DNA from: Neobacillus rhizophilus
GTDB taxonomy: Bacteria > Bacillota > Bacilli > Bacillales > Cytobacillaceae
Direction: 5' to 3'
NCBI RefSeq assembly: GCF_018343535.1
Contig: NZ_JAGYPF010000001.1
Coordinates: 62,001-126,000, forward strand
DNA length: 64,000 nucleotides
In this document: positions 7,673 through 16,842 of the stretch, in pieces
Numbering within the stretch: position 1 is the first letter of the stretch
Layout of the letters: each line of letters begins with the position of its first letter
Position numbers and translations under genes: made by a program
The notes under the pieces: model-generated
The model's input: the letters and a program-made list of their open reading frames with translations, nothing else
What the model was told of the DNA's origin: nothing
The model's database searches: none

Positions 7673-9236
7673 TATTATCGGAAATAGAACAATTCCGAAG
7701 CTATTAGAGGAAATGACTGCACTTTTTCCCAAAAAGGCCTTTATCGTATTTGAAGACAAAAATGAACAGATACTTTCTCATACATATGAAGAATTTAGCG
7801 GCCAGGTCAGAAGGCTTGCATCCGCTTTACATGGTTACGGTATTAGAAAGGGTGATAAAGTTCTGCTCCACCTGCCGAACAGCATGGACTTTATGATTTC
7901 CTGGTTTGCCATTACATCCATCGGCGCGGTTATGGTGCCAACTAATATTCTTTCCACTGCAGAAGAAATTGCCTACCTATTGGAACATTCGGAAACAAGG
8001 CTTGTCATTACCGAAGATGAATACGTAGAGAAGTTTACTAGTTTCCAATCTCAATTAAATGGTTTGTTTTTATCAAGAAGCAAGGGCAGCCAAGCGTATG
8101 GGGTAAGTCTTGATGTAGTGATTAAGCAACACGAACATATGAAAGCGTTTCCTGAACTCTCAAGTGATGATCTTGCTGCGATATTGTATACATCAGGGAC
8201 AACCTCCAAGCCAAAAGGGGTCCTAATCACTCACGCCAACTATGTGTTTGTCGGAGAAATCATGTCGATGTCGTTAAGGTTAACTCCTGAAGACCGAGTG
8301 ATGATTGTACTGCCTATTTTCCATGGGAATGGTCAGTATTATTTGTCGATGCCAGCCCTGACGGTAGGCGCAAGTATTGCCATAACCGAATCCTTCAGCG
8401 CTTCCAGGTATTTTAAGCAGGCGAAACGTCTCGAGGCCACGGTGGGTTCCTTGTTTGCCGCACCAATCAAAATGATTTTGAAAAAAGAATATGATTCTGA
8501 AGATGCGAATAACAACCTGCGCTTAATTGTTTTTGCCCAATCAGTTACGAGTGAACAGCTGCAAATCTTCGAGGAAAGGTACCAGGTTCCATTATGCCAG
8601 TTATACGGCATGACCGAAACAGTCGGGACACCACTCATCAATCCAATCAACGGCAATCGAGATAACTTGAGTATCGGCCGTCCAAATATTGCCTATAACG
8701 TCAAGCTGGTGGATGAAAATGGCTGTGAAGTAGAGGATGGGGAAGAAGGTCAAATTGTGGTTTCCGGTATTCCGGGCAGAACGATAATGAAGGGGTATTT
8801 TAACAATGAGACAGCCACAAACGAGACATTGCGGGATGGCTGGCTTTATACAGGTGATATGGCACGAAAGGACCCGGCTTCGGATTTTTTCTATTTTGTT
8901 GACCGGAAGAAGGATATGATCAAACGGGCAGGAGAGAATGTGGCGGCAAGTGAAGTCGAGTCTGTCTTGAATCAGCATCAGGCTGTGTTTGAAAGCGCTG
9001 TCATAGGAATGCCAGATGAAATGAGGGACGAGTCCATTCACGCCTTCGTCATCTTGAAAGACGGCTATGATACTCCTTCTGAGGAATTAATCGATTTCTG
9101 TAAGAATAAACTGGCCAAATTTAAGGTTCCGGAATCCGTTCAGATCCTAACTGAGTTCCCGAGAACCTCGGTTGGAAAAATTCAAAAGCATCTATTAAAA
9201 AATTATATTTTCGAGAAAAGGGAGGAAATGAAATGA
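7665..9236 (+). CDS. Class I adenylate-forming acyl-CoA synthetase
   Basis: A 523-residue AMP-binding enzyme that activates a carboxylic acid with ATP and CoA. Motifs in order are the P-loop YTSGTTSKPKG (about residue 178), YGMTE (about 315), the hinge stretch YTGDMARKD and RKKDMIKRAGENV (about 410-430), and the C-terminal catalytic lysine in RTSVGKIQKHLLK. GTG 7665 is preferred because AGGTGGGGG ends 5 bases upstream; GTG 7653 lies inside that site. Its stop overlaps the next start as ATGA. Under a sigma-54 promoter with an AtoE transporter, short- or branched-chain fatty acids are the most likely substrates. The precise acid is unknown. Confidence 0.88.
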   Translation: MTDIIGNRTIPKLLEEMTALFPKKAFIVFEDKNEQILSHTYEEFSGQVRRLASALHGYGIRKGDKVLLHLPNSMDFMISWFAITSIGAVMVPTNILSTAEEIAYLLEHSETRLVITEDEYVEKFTSFQSQLNGLFLSRSKGSQAYGVSLDVVIKQHEHMKAFPELSSDDLAAILYTSGTTSKPKGVLITHANYVFVGEIMSMSLRLTPEDRVMIVLPIFHGNGQYYLSMPALTVGASIAITESFSASRYFKQAKRLEATVGSLFAAPIKMILKKEYDSEDANNNLRLIVFAQSVTSEQLQIFEERYQVPLCQLYGMTETVGTPLINPINGNRDNLSIGRPNIAYNVKLVDENGCEVEDGEEGQIVVSGIPGRTIMKGYFNNETATNETLRDGWLYTGDMARKDPASDFFYFVDRKKDMIKRAGENVAASEVESVLNQHQAVFESAVIGMPDEMRDESIHAFVILKDGYDTPSEELIDFCKNKLAKFKVPESVQILTEFPRTSVGKIQKHLLKNYIFEKREEMK

Positions 9237-10615
9237 AAACGAATCTGCAAAATGAATCACCAAAATCTTTGCTAAATAACCAGAATAATATTGTTGCGAA
9301 AATTGGGCTTTTCTTTGCCAAAATTGCCGAAAGATGGCTGCCGGATGCCTTCGTTTTTGCTGTGTTGCTGACGGTCATTACGTTCCTTGGCGGAATGTTC
9401 ATCACGAATAAATCACCGGTGGACATGGCCATTTATTGGGGAGACGGCTTTTGGGGACTGTTAACCTTTACCGCGCAAATCATCACTACGTTCATCATGA
9501 GTTACGCTTTAGCTTTAACAAAACCAGTTTCTAAAACACTTGAATCAATCGCTGGGATTTGTAAAACACCAACTTCTGCTATTTTACTAGTGACCTTTAC
9601 GTCACTTTTTGCCTCACTGATCAGCTGGGCATTTGGACTTGTGGTCGCCGGTATTATCGCGAAGCTAGTGGCGAAAAAGGTACGGGATGTGGATTACCGA
9701 GTCTTAGTTGCCGCTGGATATTCAGGATTTGTCATCTGGGAGGGCGGACTTTCCTCGTCACCGGCATTGTTCGTAGCGACAAAAGATCATGTTTTTCAAG
9801 ATAAAATTGGTATCATTCCAACATCAGAGACGCTTTTCTCACCTTTAAATTTGGCCATCGTCATCATCACCTTTTTCACTTTGCCATTCATCATGAAATT
9901 AGTCCATCCAAAAAGAAAAGAAGACCGCTTTATAATTGATCAAAAACTGCTGGAAGATAAGATTGAAGAGGACACAAAAGATTCTGAAACCAATTACCTC
10001 AATGATAAATTGGAGAAAAGCAGACTAATCACCGTTTTTGGCGGGCTTTTAGGGTTATCCTACTTAATCAATCACTTTGTGAAAAATGGATTTTCATTAG
10101 ATTTAAATACGGTCAACCTCATCTTCTTAACATTTGCTCTATTATTATATGGAAACGTCCGGGACCTTGGAAAAGGGATCTTGAAGGCGTCCGGCAGCGT
10201 CGGCCAATTTGCTTTGCAATATCCGTTCTATGCTGGAATCATGGGGATGATGGGTGCTTCAGGTTTGGCGTTATGGATTTCCGATTTATTCACGAATATT
10301 TCCACAAGCAATACATTGCCGTTATTTACATTTTGGGCAGCAGGCTTGTTGAATATGTTTATTCCATCAGGAGGAGGACAGTGGGCCGTTCAGGCGCCGA
10401 TGGTGATTCCGGCTGCACTAGAGATGGGTGTGAACCCGGCAAAAGTGGTCATGGCCGTTGCCTGGGGCGATGCCTGGACCAACATGATCCAGCCTTTCTG
10501 GGCGATCCCGCTTTTAGCCATCGCCGGCCTCAAGATCCGCGACATCATGGGATTCACCGTCATTACACTTGTTTACACGGGAATCATCATCTCGGTTTGT
10601 ATGTATATTTTTTAA
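9233..10615 (+). CDS. Short-chain fatty acid transporter, AtoE family
   Basis: A 460-residue polytopic membrane protein with about 11-12 hydrophobic segments. Family stretches include ERWLPDAFVFAVLLT near residue 32, VVAAGYSGFVIWEGGLSSS-like sequence around 160, and FIPSGGGQWAVQAPMVIPAA near 385, the AtoE/DcuC-like re-entrant region. A charged cytoplasmic loop lies near 225-260. AtoE proteins carry acetoacetate or other short-chain fatty acids. It starts by ATGA overlap with the acyl-CoA synthetase, so uptake and CoA activation are translationally coupled, and both are under the sigma-54 promoter at 7565. Confidence 0.9.
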   Translation: MKTNLQNESPKSLLNNQNNIVAKIGLFFAKIAERWLPDAFVFAVLLTVITFLGGMFITNKSPVDMAIYWGDGFWGLLTFTAQIITTFIMSYALALTKPVSKTLESIAGICKTPTSAILLVTFTSLFASLISWAFGLVVAGIIAKLVAKKVRDVDYRVLVAAGYSGFVIWEGGLSSSPALFVATKDHVFQDKIGIIPTSETLFSPLNLAIVIITFFTLPFIMKLVHPKRKEDRFIIDQKLLEDKIEEDTKDSETNYLNDKLEKSRLITVFGGLLGLSYLINHFVKNGFSLDLNTVNLIFLTFALLLYGNVRDLGKGILKASGSVGQFALQYPFYAGIMGMMGASGLALWISDLFTNISTSNTLPLFTFWAAGLLNMFIPSGGGQWAVQAPMVIPAALEMGVNPAKVVMAVAWGDAWTNMIQPFWAIPLLAIAGLKIRDIMGFTVITLVYTGIIISVCMYIF

Positions 10616-10625
10616 AATGGAAAAG

Positions 10626-10674
10626 AAGTGCTGGGCATCATTTATTTACAGGGTGCCTGGCACTTTTCGTTTTG
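10626..10674 (+). terminator. Terminator after the AtoE gene
   Basis: AAGTGC...GGCA pairs with TGCC...GCACTT across an 18-base loop, followed by TTTTCGTTTT. It ends the sigma-54 operon. Confidence 0.7.
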
Positions 10675-10742
10675 TAATATAATAAAAGTCCCAAACATAC
10701 ACTCTCCGTAAAAATGCATTTAATTGCCGAGGAGATGGAAAC

Positions 10743-11090
10743 ATGCAATTCGAGATGCAAAAAGCGATCATGCTCGCAGAAAATATAAATAACTTTATTA
10801 AATTTGTCCATAAGACCCATGGAAATAAAAATAGTGTTTATGTAAAAGCGGATAAGTTGTATCAAATTAAACTAATCATGGAGGAGTTTCAGTATCAAAT
10901 CATTGCTGACGAACTAATCAGAATTAATCGATATTCGTGGGATGAAAAATACACTCATTATTTAATTGACCGTTTTCAGGAAGGGCTCGGCATTATTGAA
11001 GAATACGTAAAAATTAACTACGATGATTTATTTATTTTTTCAGGGAGACTCTATTCGCTAAAAAATCTCAGCTTATCATTCAGCAAATAG
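10743..11090 (+). CDS. Uncharacterised 115-residue protein
   Basis: ATG 10743 follows GAGGAGATGG at a good distance. The sequence is soluble, rich in Ile, Tyr, Lys and Asn, and probably mostly helical (KLYQIKLIMEEFQYQIIADELI, a region near 40-62). I recognise no domain, no cysteines and no signal peptide. It stands alone between two terminators. A real but unassigned Bacillaceae protein is the safest call. Confidence 0.6.
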   Translation: MQFEMQKAIMLAENINNFIKFVHKTHGNKNSVYVKADKLYQIKLIMEEFQYQIIADELIRINRYSWDEKYTHYLIDRFQEGLGIIEEYVKINYDDLFIFSGRLYSLKNLSLSFSK

Positions 11091-11206
11091 AAGCCTCATA
11101 AAGAGTTGTTTTCAATAATTTCAAAAATTGAATAGCTTTTTAAAAGGATTTTCACCCTCCAACATCGAATTATGAATAGTAACAACATAAGTTAGGAGTG
11201 GGGAAA

Positions 11207-11413
11207 ATGAAAATTAAAGTCGTCATGGATTCTGGGAAAGAATATGTCATTAGCGAAAAGGATTATTCATTAAAAGACTTCACTCGAACTTTTTATACTG
11301 ATTCAGCAAATGGTGAAAGAACTTTGCATAACACGCTTGTATATTTAGACAGAGACGAAAAAATTGTCATCAATCCAACACGGATTTCCTCCGTGGAGGT
11401 AATTGAAAAATAA
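11207..11413 (+). CDS. Uncharacterised 68-residue protein
   Basis: ATG 11207 is preferred over GTG 11198 because TAGGAGTGGGG lies just upstream. The protein begins MKIKVVMDSGKEYVI and alternates hydrophobic and polar residues, which suggests a small beta-barrel-like fold (VVMDSG, TLVYLD, KIVINP, VEVIEK strands). No enzymatic motif is visible. It has its own terminator and lies upstream of the PRPP synthetase paralogue. Confidence 0.6.
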   Translation: MKIKVVMDSGKEYVISEKDYSLKDFTRTFYTDSANGERTLHNTLVYLDRDEKIVINPTRISSVEVIEK

Positions 11414-11417
11414 CAAT

Positions 11418-11449
11418 GGGTGCATCCTTTTCAAGGGTGCTTTTTTTTA
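11418..11449 (+). terminator. Terminator after the 68-residue protein gene
   Basis: GCATCCTT pairs with AAGGGTGC (one G-U) over a 3-base loop, followed by eight T. Confidence 0.85.
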
Positions 11450-11518
11450 TGCAAAATTTAATCCTTTTCCAAATTGAATGTTATAATAATTTAAAAAGTA
11501 TTTTTTGGAGGAAATAAG

Positions 11519-12469
11519 GTGCCTTATCAACTAAATAAAAAATTCAAAATGTTTACCTTAAATTCAAACCGCAAGCTTGCAGAAGAAATGGCTGAACTTT
11601 TAGGCTATACGTTAGGCCAAAGCTCCGTGAAGCAATTTAGCGATGGTGAAATTCAAATTAGCATAGAAGAAAGTGTTCGCGGAAGTGAAGTCTTCCTAGT
11701 CCAATCCACTTCACATCCAACGAATGTACATATAATGGAGCTTCTTATCATGATTGATGCCTTGAAACGAGCTTCTGCAAAAGTAATTAACATTGTTGTG
11801 CCATATTACAGCTATGCCCGCCAAGACAGGAAAGCAAGGTCGCGGGAACCGATTACAGCAAAACTTATCGCGAATCTTTTGGTTTCCGCTGGTGCCAGCA
11901 GGATTATTACAATGGATTTCCATTCCCCGCAGGTTCAAGGTTTTTTTGATATACCGGTAGAACATTTAACGGGGATTCCGATTCTTTCAAAGTATTTTGA
12001 AGAAAAAGGATTAGAGGATATCGTTGTGGTTGCACCGCATAACGGCGGGGTGGTCAGAGCGAGAAAAATGGCCAGCCGGTTAAATGCGCCGATTGCCTTG
12101 ATTGACCGGCGCCGCCCTGAACACGATGAGTCTGATATCATGAATATCATCGGAAATATCCAGGGTAAAAATGCAATCATAGTTGATGATTTAATTGACA
12201 CAGCAGGGACCATTACAACAGGTGCAAATGCCTTGATGGAAAAAGGGGCAAAAGCCGTATATGCCTGCTGCACGCACCCGGTACTCTCGGGTCCAGCTAT
12301 TAGCAGAATCGAATCATCGTCGATTAAAGAATTAGTGGTCACCAATACGATTTCCATTCCGGAAGAAAAGAGAAGCGGTAAAATGACAATATTATCCGTT
12401 GCTCCATTACTAGTTGAATGTATTGATCGGGTTCATAATAAAAAAGCAGTCAGCCCTTTATTTGAATAA
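11519..12469 (+). CDS. Divergent ribose-phosphate pyrophosphokinase (PRPP synthetase) paralogue
   Basis: A 316-residue class I Prs homologue starting at GTG 11519 behind [38 protein letters not shown] (ATP site, about 99-111) and the PRPP loop [13 protein letters not shown] (about 218-230) are intact, and numbering matches B. subtilis Prs. Two key positions differ. Asp174 of the SPDHGG motif is His (APHNGG), and the flexible-loop catalytic Lys197 of IDKRRP is Arg (IDRRRP). His135 is kept. From family knowledge, residue 174 binds the divalent metal and Lys197 is needed for rate. This is therefore probably a second copy with altered or lost activity, or a regulatory paralogue like the PRPP-synthetase-associated proteins of eukaryotes. 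The housekeeping prs normally lies between glmU and ctc, which is not the context here. Confidence 0.8.
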   Translation: MPYQLNKKFKMFTLNSNRKLAEEMAELLGYTLGQSSVKQFSDGEIQISIEESVRGSEVFLVQSTSHPTNVHIMELLIMIDALKRASAKVINIVVPYYSYARQDRKARSREPITAKLIANLLVSAGASRIITMDFHSPQVQGFFDIPVEHLTGIPILSKYFEEKGLEDIVVVAPHNGGVVRARKMASRLNAPIALIDRRRPEHDESDIMNIIGNIQGKNAIIVDDLIDTAGTITTGANALMEKGAKAVYACCTHPVLSGPAISRIESSSIKELVVTNTISIPEEKRSGKMTILSVAPLLVECIDRVHNKKAVSPLFE

Positions 12470-12478
12470 GGTATTACG

Positions 12479-12525
12479 AAACAAGCCACCCATGGCCATT
12501 GTCAAGGGTGGCTTGTTCATTTTTG
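12479..12525 (+). terminator. Terminator after the PRPP synthetase paralogue
   Basis: AACAAGCCACCC pairs perfectly with GGGTGGCTTGTT across a 14-base loop, followed by CATTTTT. Confidence 0.85.
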
Positions 12526-12542
12526 GGGGATTAAAAAAAACT

Positions 12543-12662
12543 TACTGTTTGGATTGGACCCTCCAACTGTCGCATAGCTCCCTCCAACTGTCGGATAACC
12601 CGCGTCAACTGTCGCATAGCTCCCTCTTACTGTCGGATAACCCACTTCAACTGTCGCAAAAG
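12543..12662. repeat. 21-bp tandem array (array 2)
   Basis: ACTGTCG recurs at 12566, 12587, 12608, 12629 and 12650, exactly 21 bases apart, with a degenerate copy (ACTGTTT) at 12544. Two alternating versions follow the core: GCATAGCTCCCT and GGATAACCC, so the larger period is 42. It fills the gap between the convergent prs paralogue and the ger operon and abuts the last gene of that operon. Confidence 0.85.
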
Positions 12663-12666
12663 GTTT

Positions 12667-12894
12667 TTATTTTTCAATCAACCTTCCTAGTGGCTTGTAA
12701 ATCCAGTCAATCATTTGAGTAGGGCCTGGCATTTCCGGAAAAAAAATAAGTAAAACAGAAAGAAACAATCCAAGGAAGGTTAGTGATAGAAATGCTGCTT
12801 TTTCTTTCTTTTGCTGCTTTTTTAGTTTTGGCCATTGATAAAGAAACATGGACATGGCAATGATTAAACTGGCTATCACCAGACCCCATTTCAT
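12667..12894 (-). CDS. Small germinant-receptor D-type membrane protein
   Basis: A 75-residue protein with two transmembrane helices (about residues 3-18 and 34-52) separated by a very basic loop (KLKKQQKKEK). It is the last gene of a gerA-gerB-gerC operon, 30 bases after gerC. Small two-helix D subunits at this position are known in several Bacillus receptor operons (for example gerK and gerU), where they modulate germination rate. The call rests on size, topology and position, because the sequences of D subunits vary widely. ATG 12894 has AAGAGGTGA upstream. Confidence 0.65.
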   Translation of the reverse strand: MKWGLVIASLIIAMSMFLYQWPKLKKQQKKEKAAFLSLTFLGLFLSVLLIFFPEMPGPTQMIDWIYKPLGRLIEK

Positions 12895-12924
12895 GATTTC
12901 ACCTCTTTTTCTCCTGTAAGTGTG

Positions 12925-14091
12925 TTAAGAAGTTAGGCCCTGCCTGCGAATATGGCATTTTGTATCAAATTTTAATTCAACATTAGGATAGATTTCATTC
13001 CAACGATTTTTTTTCTTATTCCATACATCTGGATATTTACGGTGAAAGGCTTCAGCAAATCCAAAAATATCGGCTTTCATCTCCTCTTGCACTTGATTCC
13101 TTGCCTTTTTAATTCTTTTTTCAATCTCTTTTGCTAACAGTGGTTCGAGAGATTTCAGAACAACGGGATTCGAAACATCTAATTTTGTTGTATTTTGGAC
13201 GATATCACTGGCGGATACTGATTTAAGAGTGATAATCCATTTGCCATTCTGTATTTTCGGTACCAGCTTTGATTGTGCTTGCAACACATTTACTGAGATA
13301 TAACCGTCTGTTTTAGGCGGCTTAATCGTGATTACACCTAACAGAATCTCATTTCTGAGCCAAAGCACTCCCCTTGTAACGGAATCGTCAATAATTCCAA
13401 TCATTTTATCTTTTTTGAAAATGGCGGTTCCGGTAATATAAGCAATCGTCTGTTTAGGCTTTTCCTTATTTTCAGGGGGGAGGATGGTAATCCAAGGCAG
13501 AGCACAATCGCCTGAATCCCCGATCAGCATTTGCGCCAATTTTTTGGTGGTAATGTTTAATCCCAACTTATGCTGGCTTAGTTCCTTCAAAACCTCGGAC
13601 AAATCACGTTCGAGCGGTGGCATAAGTTTTAGTACCTTTTTAGCCTTTTGGCTGCTGACAAAAATTTGCCCGCGTTCCCGAAGCGTTGGATGCCTCATGA
13701 TAAAGTCAACGTGTCCGGCAATGCCTTTTTTGGCAAGCTCCTCATCTAAGATAAAAACATCAGTGTGGCCCCAAAAGATTTTCCGGGGAAGTTTCTCCTG
13801 AAGTTTGGCCATCGCATCTGCCACGGTTTTCCCCTCAGCCGATCTTACCAGTGTTTGACTCGCTCCGCCATTGCCGCTCTCCATCGCTTGATCACTACTG
13901 CCGCCGCCTTTTGGGATAAAGACAAGTACACTCAACTCAATCTTTTCATCTGAAACCATGTCAAAACCTGCAGCTGTAATTAAGGCCAAATCATTTACTT
14001 CATTCCTGTCCCAGCAGCCAGAAAGGGAAATGACCGAACATATAAGGAAAAAACGGAGCAGTCCATTTTCAATGATTGACCGGAGTTTCAT
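12925..14091 (-). CDS. Spore germination lipoprotein, Ger(x)C family
   Basis: The C subunit of a nutrient germinant receptor in the spore inner membrane. ATG 14091 is chosen because it gives a proper lipoprotein signal (FFLICSVISLSGCWDRNEV, lipobox LSGC) and has AAAGGAAAC upstream; longer in-frame starts put non-signal sequence ahead of it. The protein is 388 residues. Typical family stretches are CWDRNEVNDLALITAAGFD, RSAEGKTVADAMAKLQEKLPRK-like sequence around residue 100, and HTDVFILDEELAKKGI. The start overlaps the end of gerB by 23 bases. It is part of a four-gene A-B-C-D operon. Confidence 0.92.
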   Translation of the reverse strand: MKLRSIIENGLLRFFLICSVISLSGCWDRNEVNDLALITAAGFDMVSDEKIELSVLVFIPKGGGSSDQAMESGNGGASQTLVRSAEGKTVADAMAKLQEKLPRKIFWGHTDVFILDEELAKKGIAGHVDFIMRHPTLRERGQIFVSSQKAKKVLKLMPPLERDLSEVLKELSQHKLGLNITTKKLAQMLIGDSGDCALPWITILPPENKEKPKQTIAYITGTAIFKKDKMIGIIDDSVTRGVLWLRNEILLGVITIKPPKTDGYISVNVLQAQSKLVPKIQNGKWIITLKSVSASDIVQNTTKLDVSNPVVLKSLEPLLAKEIEKRIKKARNQVQEEMKADIFGFAEAFHRKYPDVWNKKKNRWNEIYPNVELKFDTKCHIRRQGLTS

Positions 14092-15196
14092 TCTGTTTGT
14101 TTCCTTTCCGCTGGCCAAGCTTTTTTCGAATGGATGCACAAAGGAGCAGGATAAAAGGAAGCACCACTTGTATGGATAAAATATAAATTGCCCCTGATGT
14201 TGCAAGAAAATGGGATAGTTCCTGAAGATCCCGCGCTGCCCAGAGCCCTTGTAAGAGAATTAAGAAACCAATCGGCAGCACGATTGGGCGGTAATCTGAG
14301 AGTTTAAGCCACTGAGCGGTGCCTAGAGCAAGTACATAATAAAATACTGTAATTTTGATAAATGTCCCGGCAATCCATATCGCCATGACAATCGATTCCA
14401 AATGTTCCAAGAAATCAGCGATACTAATGTAACGAGCTGCCACCATCACAGGGTAGGTAAGTGAAGAAGTCAAATTTCCAAATAATAAGAGAGCCATGAT
14501 ATTGGTAAGAACCATTAGAAACAAGACGATGAAAACCGCTATCAATCCCCATTTAAACCCTTTTTTCTGATTTGTCACATAAGGCAATAAAAAAGAGACC
14601 AGGATGAACTCACTGTACCAGCTTTGCGGGACAATCGACCCCATTAACGAAGGCCTAATGCCTTTTTCCATAATGGGAAACAGATTTTTCACTTCCAAAT
14701 CTTTGATAAGCAGAATGAAAAGCAAGATGTAGAGAAGAATCACGACGGGAACGATGATTTCCGAAGCTCTACCCATCACTTCCAGGCCGCCAAGAACCGC
14801 AAAGGAACAAACAAGAACCATGGTTCCTATTATAACCGCCATTGGGGTATGGAACAGGGCCGCCCCGGAGACAAACTCGCCGTATTCCCGCACCATTATC
14901 CCGGTTGCGTGAAAATAGAAAAATAGAAAAATGCCCCCAACCAATTTTCCGAGTATTTTTCCTAGAGCATGTTCGCTATATTCGATTATGGTCTTTTCCG
15001 GAAAAAGTTTATTCAATTTATACGATAAAAACACAACGAAAAAACCGGTTCCGCACGCCCAGATTGGTGACAGCCATAAGTCATGATGGGCATGTTTGGC
15101 GGTTATCGACGGCACCAACAGAAGCACAGTTGCAATTATGGCCGGGATCATTAGCAAGGCCATTTGAACTGGCGAAATTTTACCTTGTTCCAGCAT
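14069..15196 (-). CDS. Spore germination permease, GerB family
   Basis: A 375-residue amino-acid/polyamine-permease-like (APC superfamily) B subunit with about ten membrane helices. It begins KISPVQMALLMIPAIIATVLL, as GerB proteins do, and has the family stretch ARDLQELSHFL near the C-terminus. In germinant receptors this subunit is thought to bind the nutrient. ATG 15196 follows GGAGCTGACTTACC. It starts 13 bases after the gerA stop and its end overlaps the gerC start, so the subunits are translationally coupled. The germinant cannot be read from the sequence. Confidence 0.92.
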   Translation of the reverse strand: MLEQGKISPVQMALLMIPAIIATVLLLVPSITAKHAHHDLWLSPIWACGTGFFVVFLSYKLNKLFPEKTIIEYSEHALGKILGKLVGGIFLFFYFHATGIMVREYGEFVSGAALFHTPMAVIIGTMVLVCSFAVLGGLEVMGRASEIIVPVVILLYILLFILLIKDLEVKNLFPIMEKGIRPSLMGSIVPQSWYSEFILVSFLLPYVTNQKKGFKWGLIAVFIVLFLMVLTNIMALLLFGNLTSSLTYPVMVAARYISIADFLEHLESIVMAIWIAGTFIKITVFYYVLALGTAQWLKLSDYRPIVLPIGFLILLQGLWAARDLQELSHFLATSGAIYILSIQVVLPFILLLCASIRKKLGQRKGNKQNETPVNH

Positions 15197-15209
15197 GGTA
15201 AGTCAGCTC

Positions 15210-16784
15210 CTATTCCTTTCCTTTTAGAGGAGAAGGCTGTTGTCCATTTGGCTGGCGGACCTTATTATAATCATCTGTCCAATGGGGCCGCTTCTTAAAA
15301 GACCACCAGGGCGCCCTGATGATGGAGTCCTTCAACTCTGAATTTCTAATTGGCGCCAAGGGCTGCAGATAGGGAACTCCAAAGGAACGAAGTGTACACA
15401 TATGAACAATGATCGTAAGAAGTGCGAGCATGATGCCAACTAACCCCAATGTGCCGGCCAGAAACATGATGGGGAACCTGAGTATCCGGAGGACAATCGA
15501 TGCGCTGTAACGCGGGATTAAGAAGGAAGCAATCCCGGTAATCGCCACTGCCATGACCATTGGTGCTGAAACCAAACCCGCAGATACAGCCGCTTGACCA
15601 ATGACCAGGGCACCGACAATGCTAACCGCAGAACCAATGTTCTTAGGCAATCGGATGCCGGCCTCTCGAAGTGCCTCGAATGAAACTTCCATGATTAATG
15701 CTTCTACGAGTGCCGGGAAAGGGATTTGTTCCCGCGATTTTGCTACGCTGATTAATAGGGTGGTGGGAATCATTTCCTGATGGTATGTCAGGATGGCAAC
15801 GTAAACGGAAGGCAGCAACAAGGCCACCAGCAAAAAGACATAACGAAGCCAGCGAATCAGCGTTCCAATGATAAACCCTTCATAATAATCCTCTGGTGAC
15901 TGCAGCAGGGAGTAAAAGGTCGTTGGCGCAATCAGGGCGAAGGGAGTCCCATCCGTTAGGATAACTACATTTCCTTCCAGTAAGCTCGCAGCTGCAATAT
16001 CCGGCCGTTCTGTATCTAACATTAACGGAAAGGGAGAGTATGGATGATCCTTAATAAACTCCTCGATATATCCGCTCTCCAGAATGCCGTCAATATCAAT
16101 CCGATTTAAACGGTTTTGAACCTCTTCGATTAGGGTTTGATCAGCAATACCTTCGATGTACATGATAACGACTTGTGTTTGGCTATAGCGTCCTATTTGA
16201 AGAGATTTTATTTTCAATTTAGGACTTCTGATTTTCCTGCGCAGGAGGACAATATTTGTGCTTAACGTTTCAATAAAGCCATCTCTTGGACCGCGGACGA
16301 CAGTTTCTGTAGTCGGCTCTTGAAGAGACCGTTTTTCCCATTTAGGAATTCCGGCCGAAATTCCTTTTGATTGATGATCTATTAAAATGATTGGATTTCC
16401 TGATGAAACCTCACTAACCACATCGTCATAGGTTTGTATTTCCTTTATGTTAGAAACCGTTAAGGTATTTTCAATCAGGGCATGGATATCCGGTTCTTTT
16501 TCTAGCTCTAAACGCATTAACGGTGTTAAAAGGTTATTATCGATTTCTTCGACGTTTGACATGCCGTCAACATAAATTAGAACAGCTTTTGATTCATTCC
16601 CAATTAAAAAATACCGGAACTTTATATCGGCACAATCCGCATAGATCGATTCCAATTTTTTGACATTATCGTGTAAATGAATAGATAAACGATCCTTACT
16701 CAAAATCGTTTGTTGTTCAACTAGAACCATTTGACTCTTCTCATTTATAATTTGTGATAATAATTTCCTTTTACGGAATTTCAT
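15210..16784 (-). CDS. Spore germination protein, GerA family
   Basis: The A subunit of a germinant receptor: a 524-residue protein with a long soluble N-terminal region (about 1-290, two GerA N-terminal subdomains with YVDGMSN and MYIEGIADQ) and a membrane region of about five helices (roughly 290-480). The conserved stretch TDGTPFALIAPTTFYSLLQS and SREQIPFPALVEALIMEVSFE are strong family markers. ATG 16784 is preferred (AGGGGAAATGGG upstream); GTG 16829 has no ribosome binding site and would overlap the promoter leader. First gene of the operon, transcribed from the sigma-G promoter at 16843-16873. Confidence 0.93.
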   Translation of the reverse strand: MKFRKRKLLSQIINEKSQMVLVEQQTILSKDRLSIHLHDNVKKLESIYADCADIKFRYFLIGNESKAVLIYVDGMSNVEEIDNNLLTPLMRLELEKEPDIHALIENTLTVSNIKEIQTYDDVVSEVSSGNPIILIDHQSKGISAGIPKWEKRSLQEPTTETVVRGPRDGFIETLSTNIVLLRRKIRSPKLKIKSLQIGRYSQTQVVIMYIEGIADQTLIEEVQNRLNRIDIDGILESGYIEEFIKDHPYSPFPLMLDTERPDIAAASLLEGNVVILTDGTPFALIAPTTFYSLLQSPEDYYEGFIIGTLIRWLRYVFLLVALLLPSVYVAILTYHQEMIPTTLLISVAKSREQIPFPALVEALIMEVSFEALREAGIRLPKNIGSAVSIVGALVIGQAAVSAGLVSAPMVMAVAITGIASFLIPRYSASIVLRILRFPIMFLAGTLGLVGIMLALLTIIVHMCTLRSFGVPYLQPLAPIRNSELKDSIIRAPWWSFKKRPHWTDDYNKVRQPNGQQPSPLKGKE

Positions 16785-16842
16785 GTCCCATTTCCCCTGT
16801 ATAATTAAGTGCTCATGACAATATTCCACATTTTCTCAATGT

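Noticed and set aside
10273..10677. A 134-codon frame inside the AtoE gene
   Set aside because: It is a shadow frame with Arg/His-rich sequence inside a well-supported membrane protein gene.
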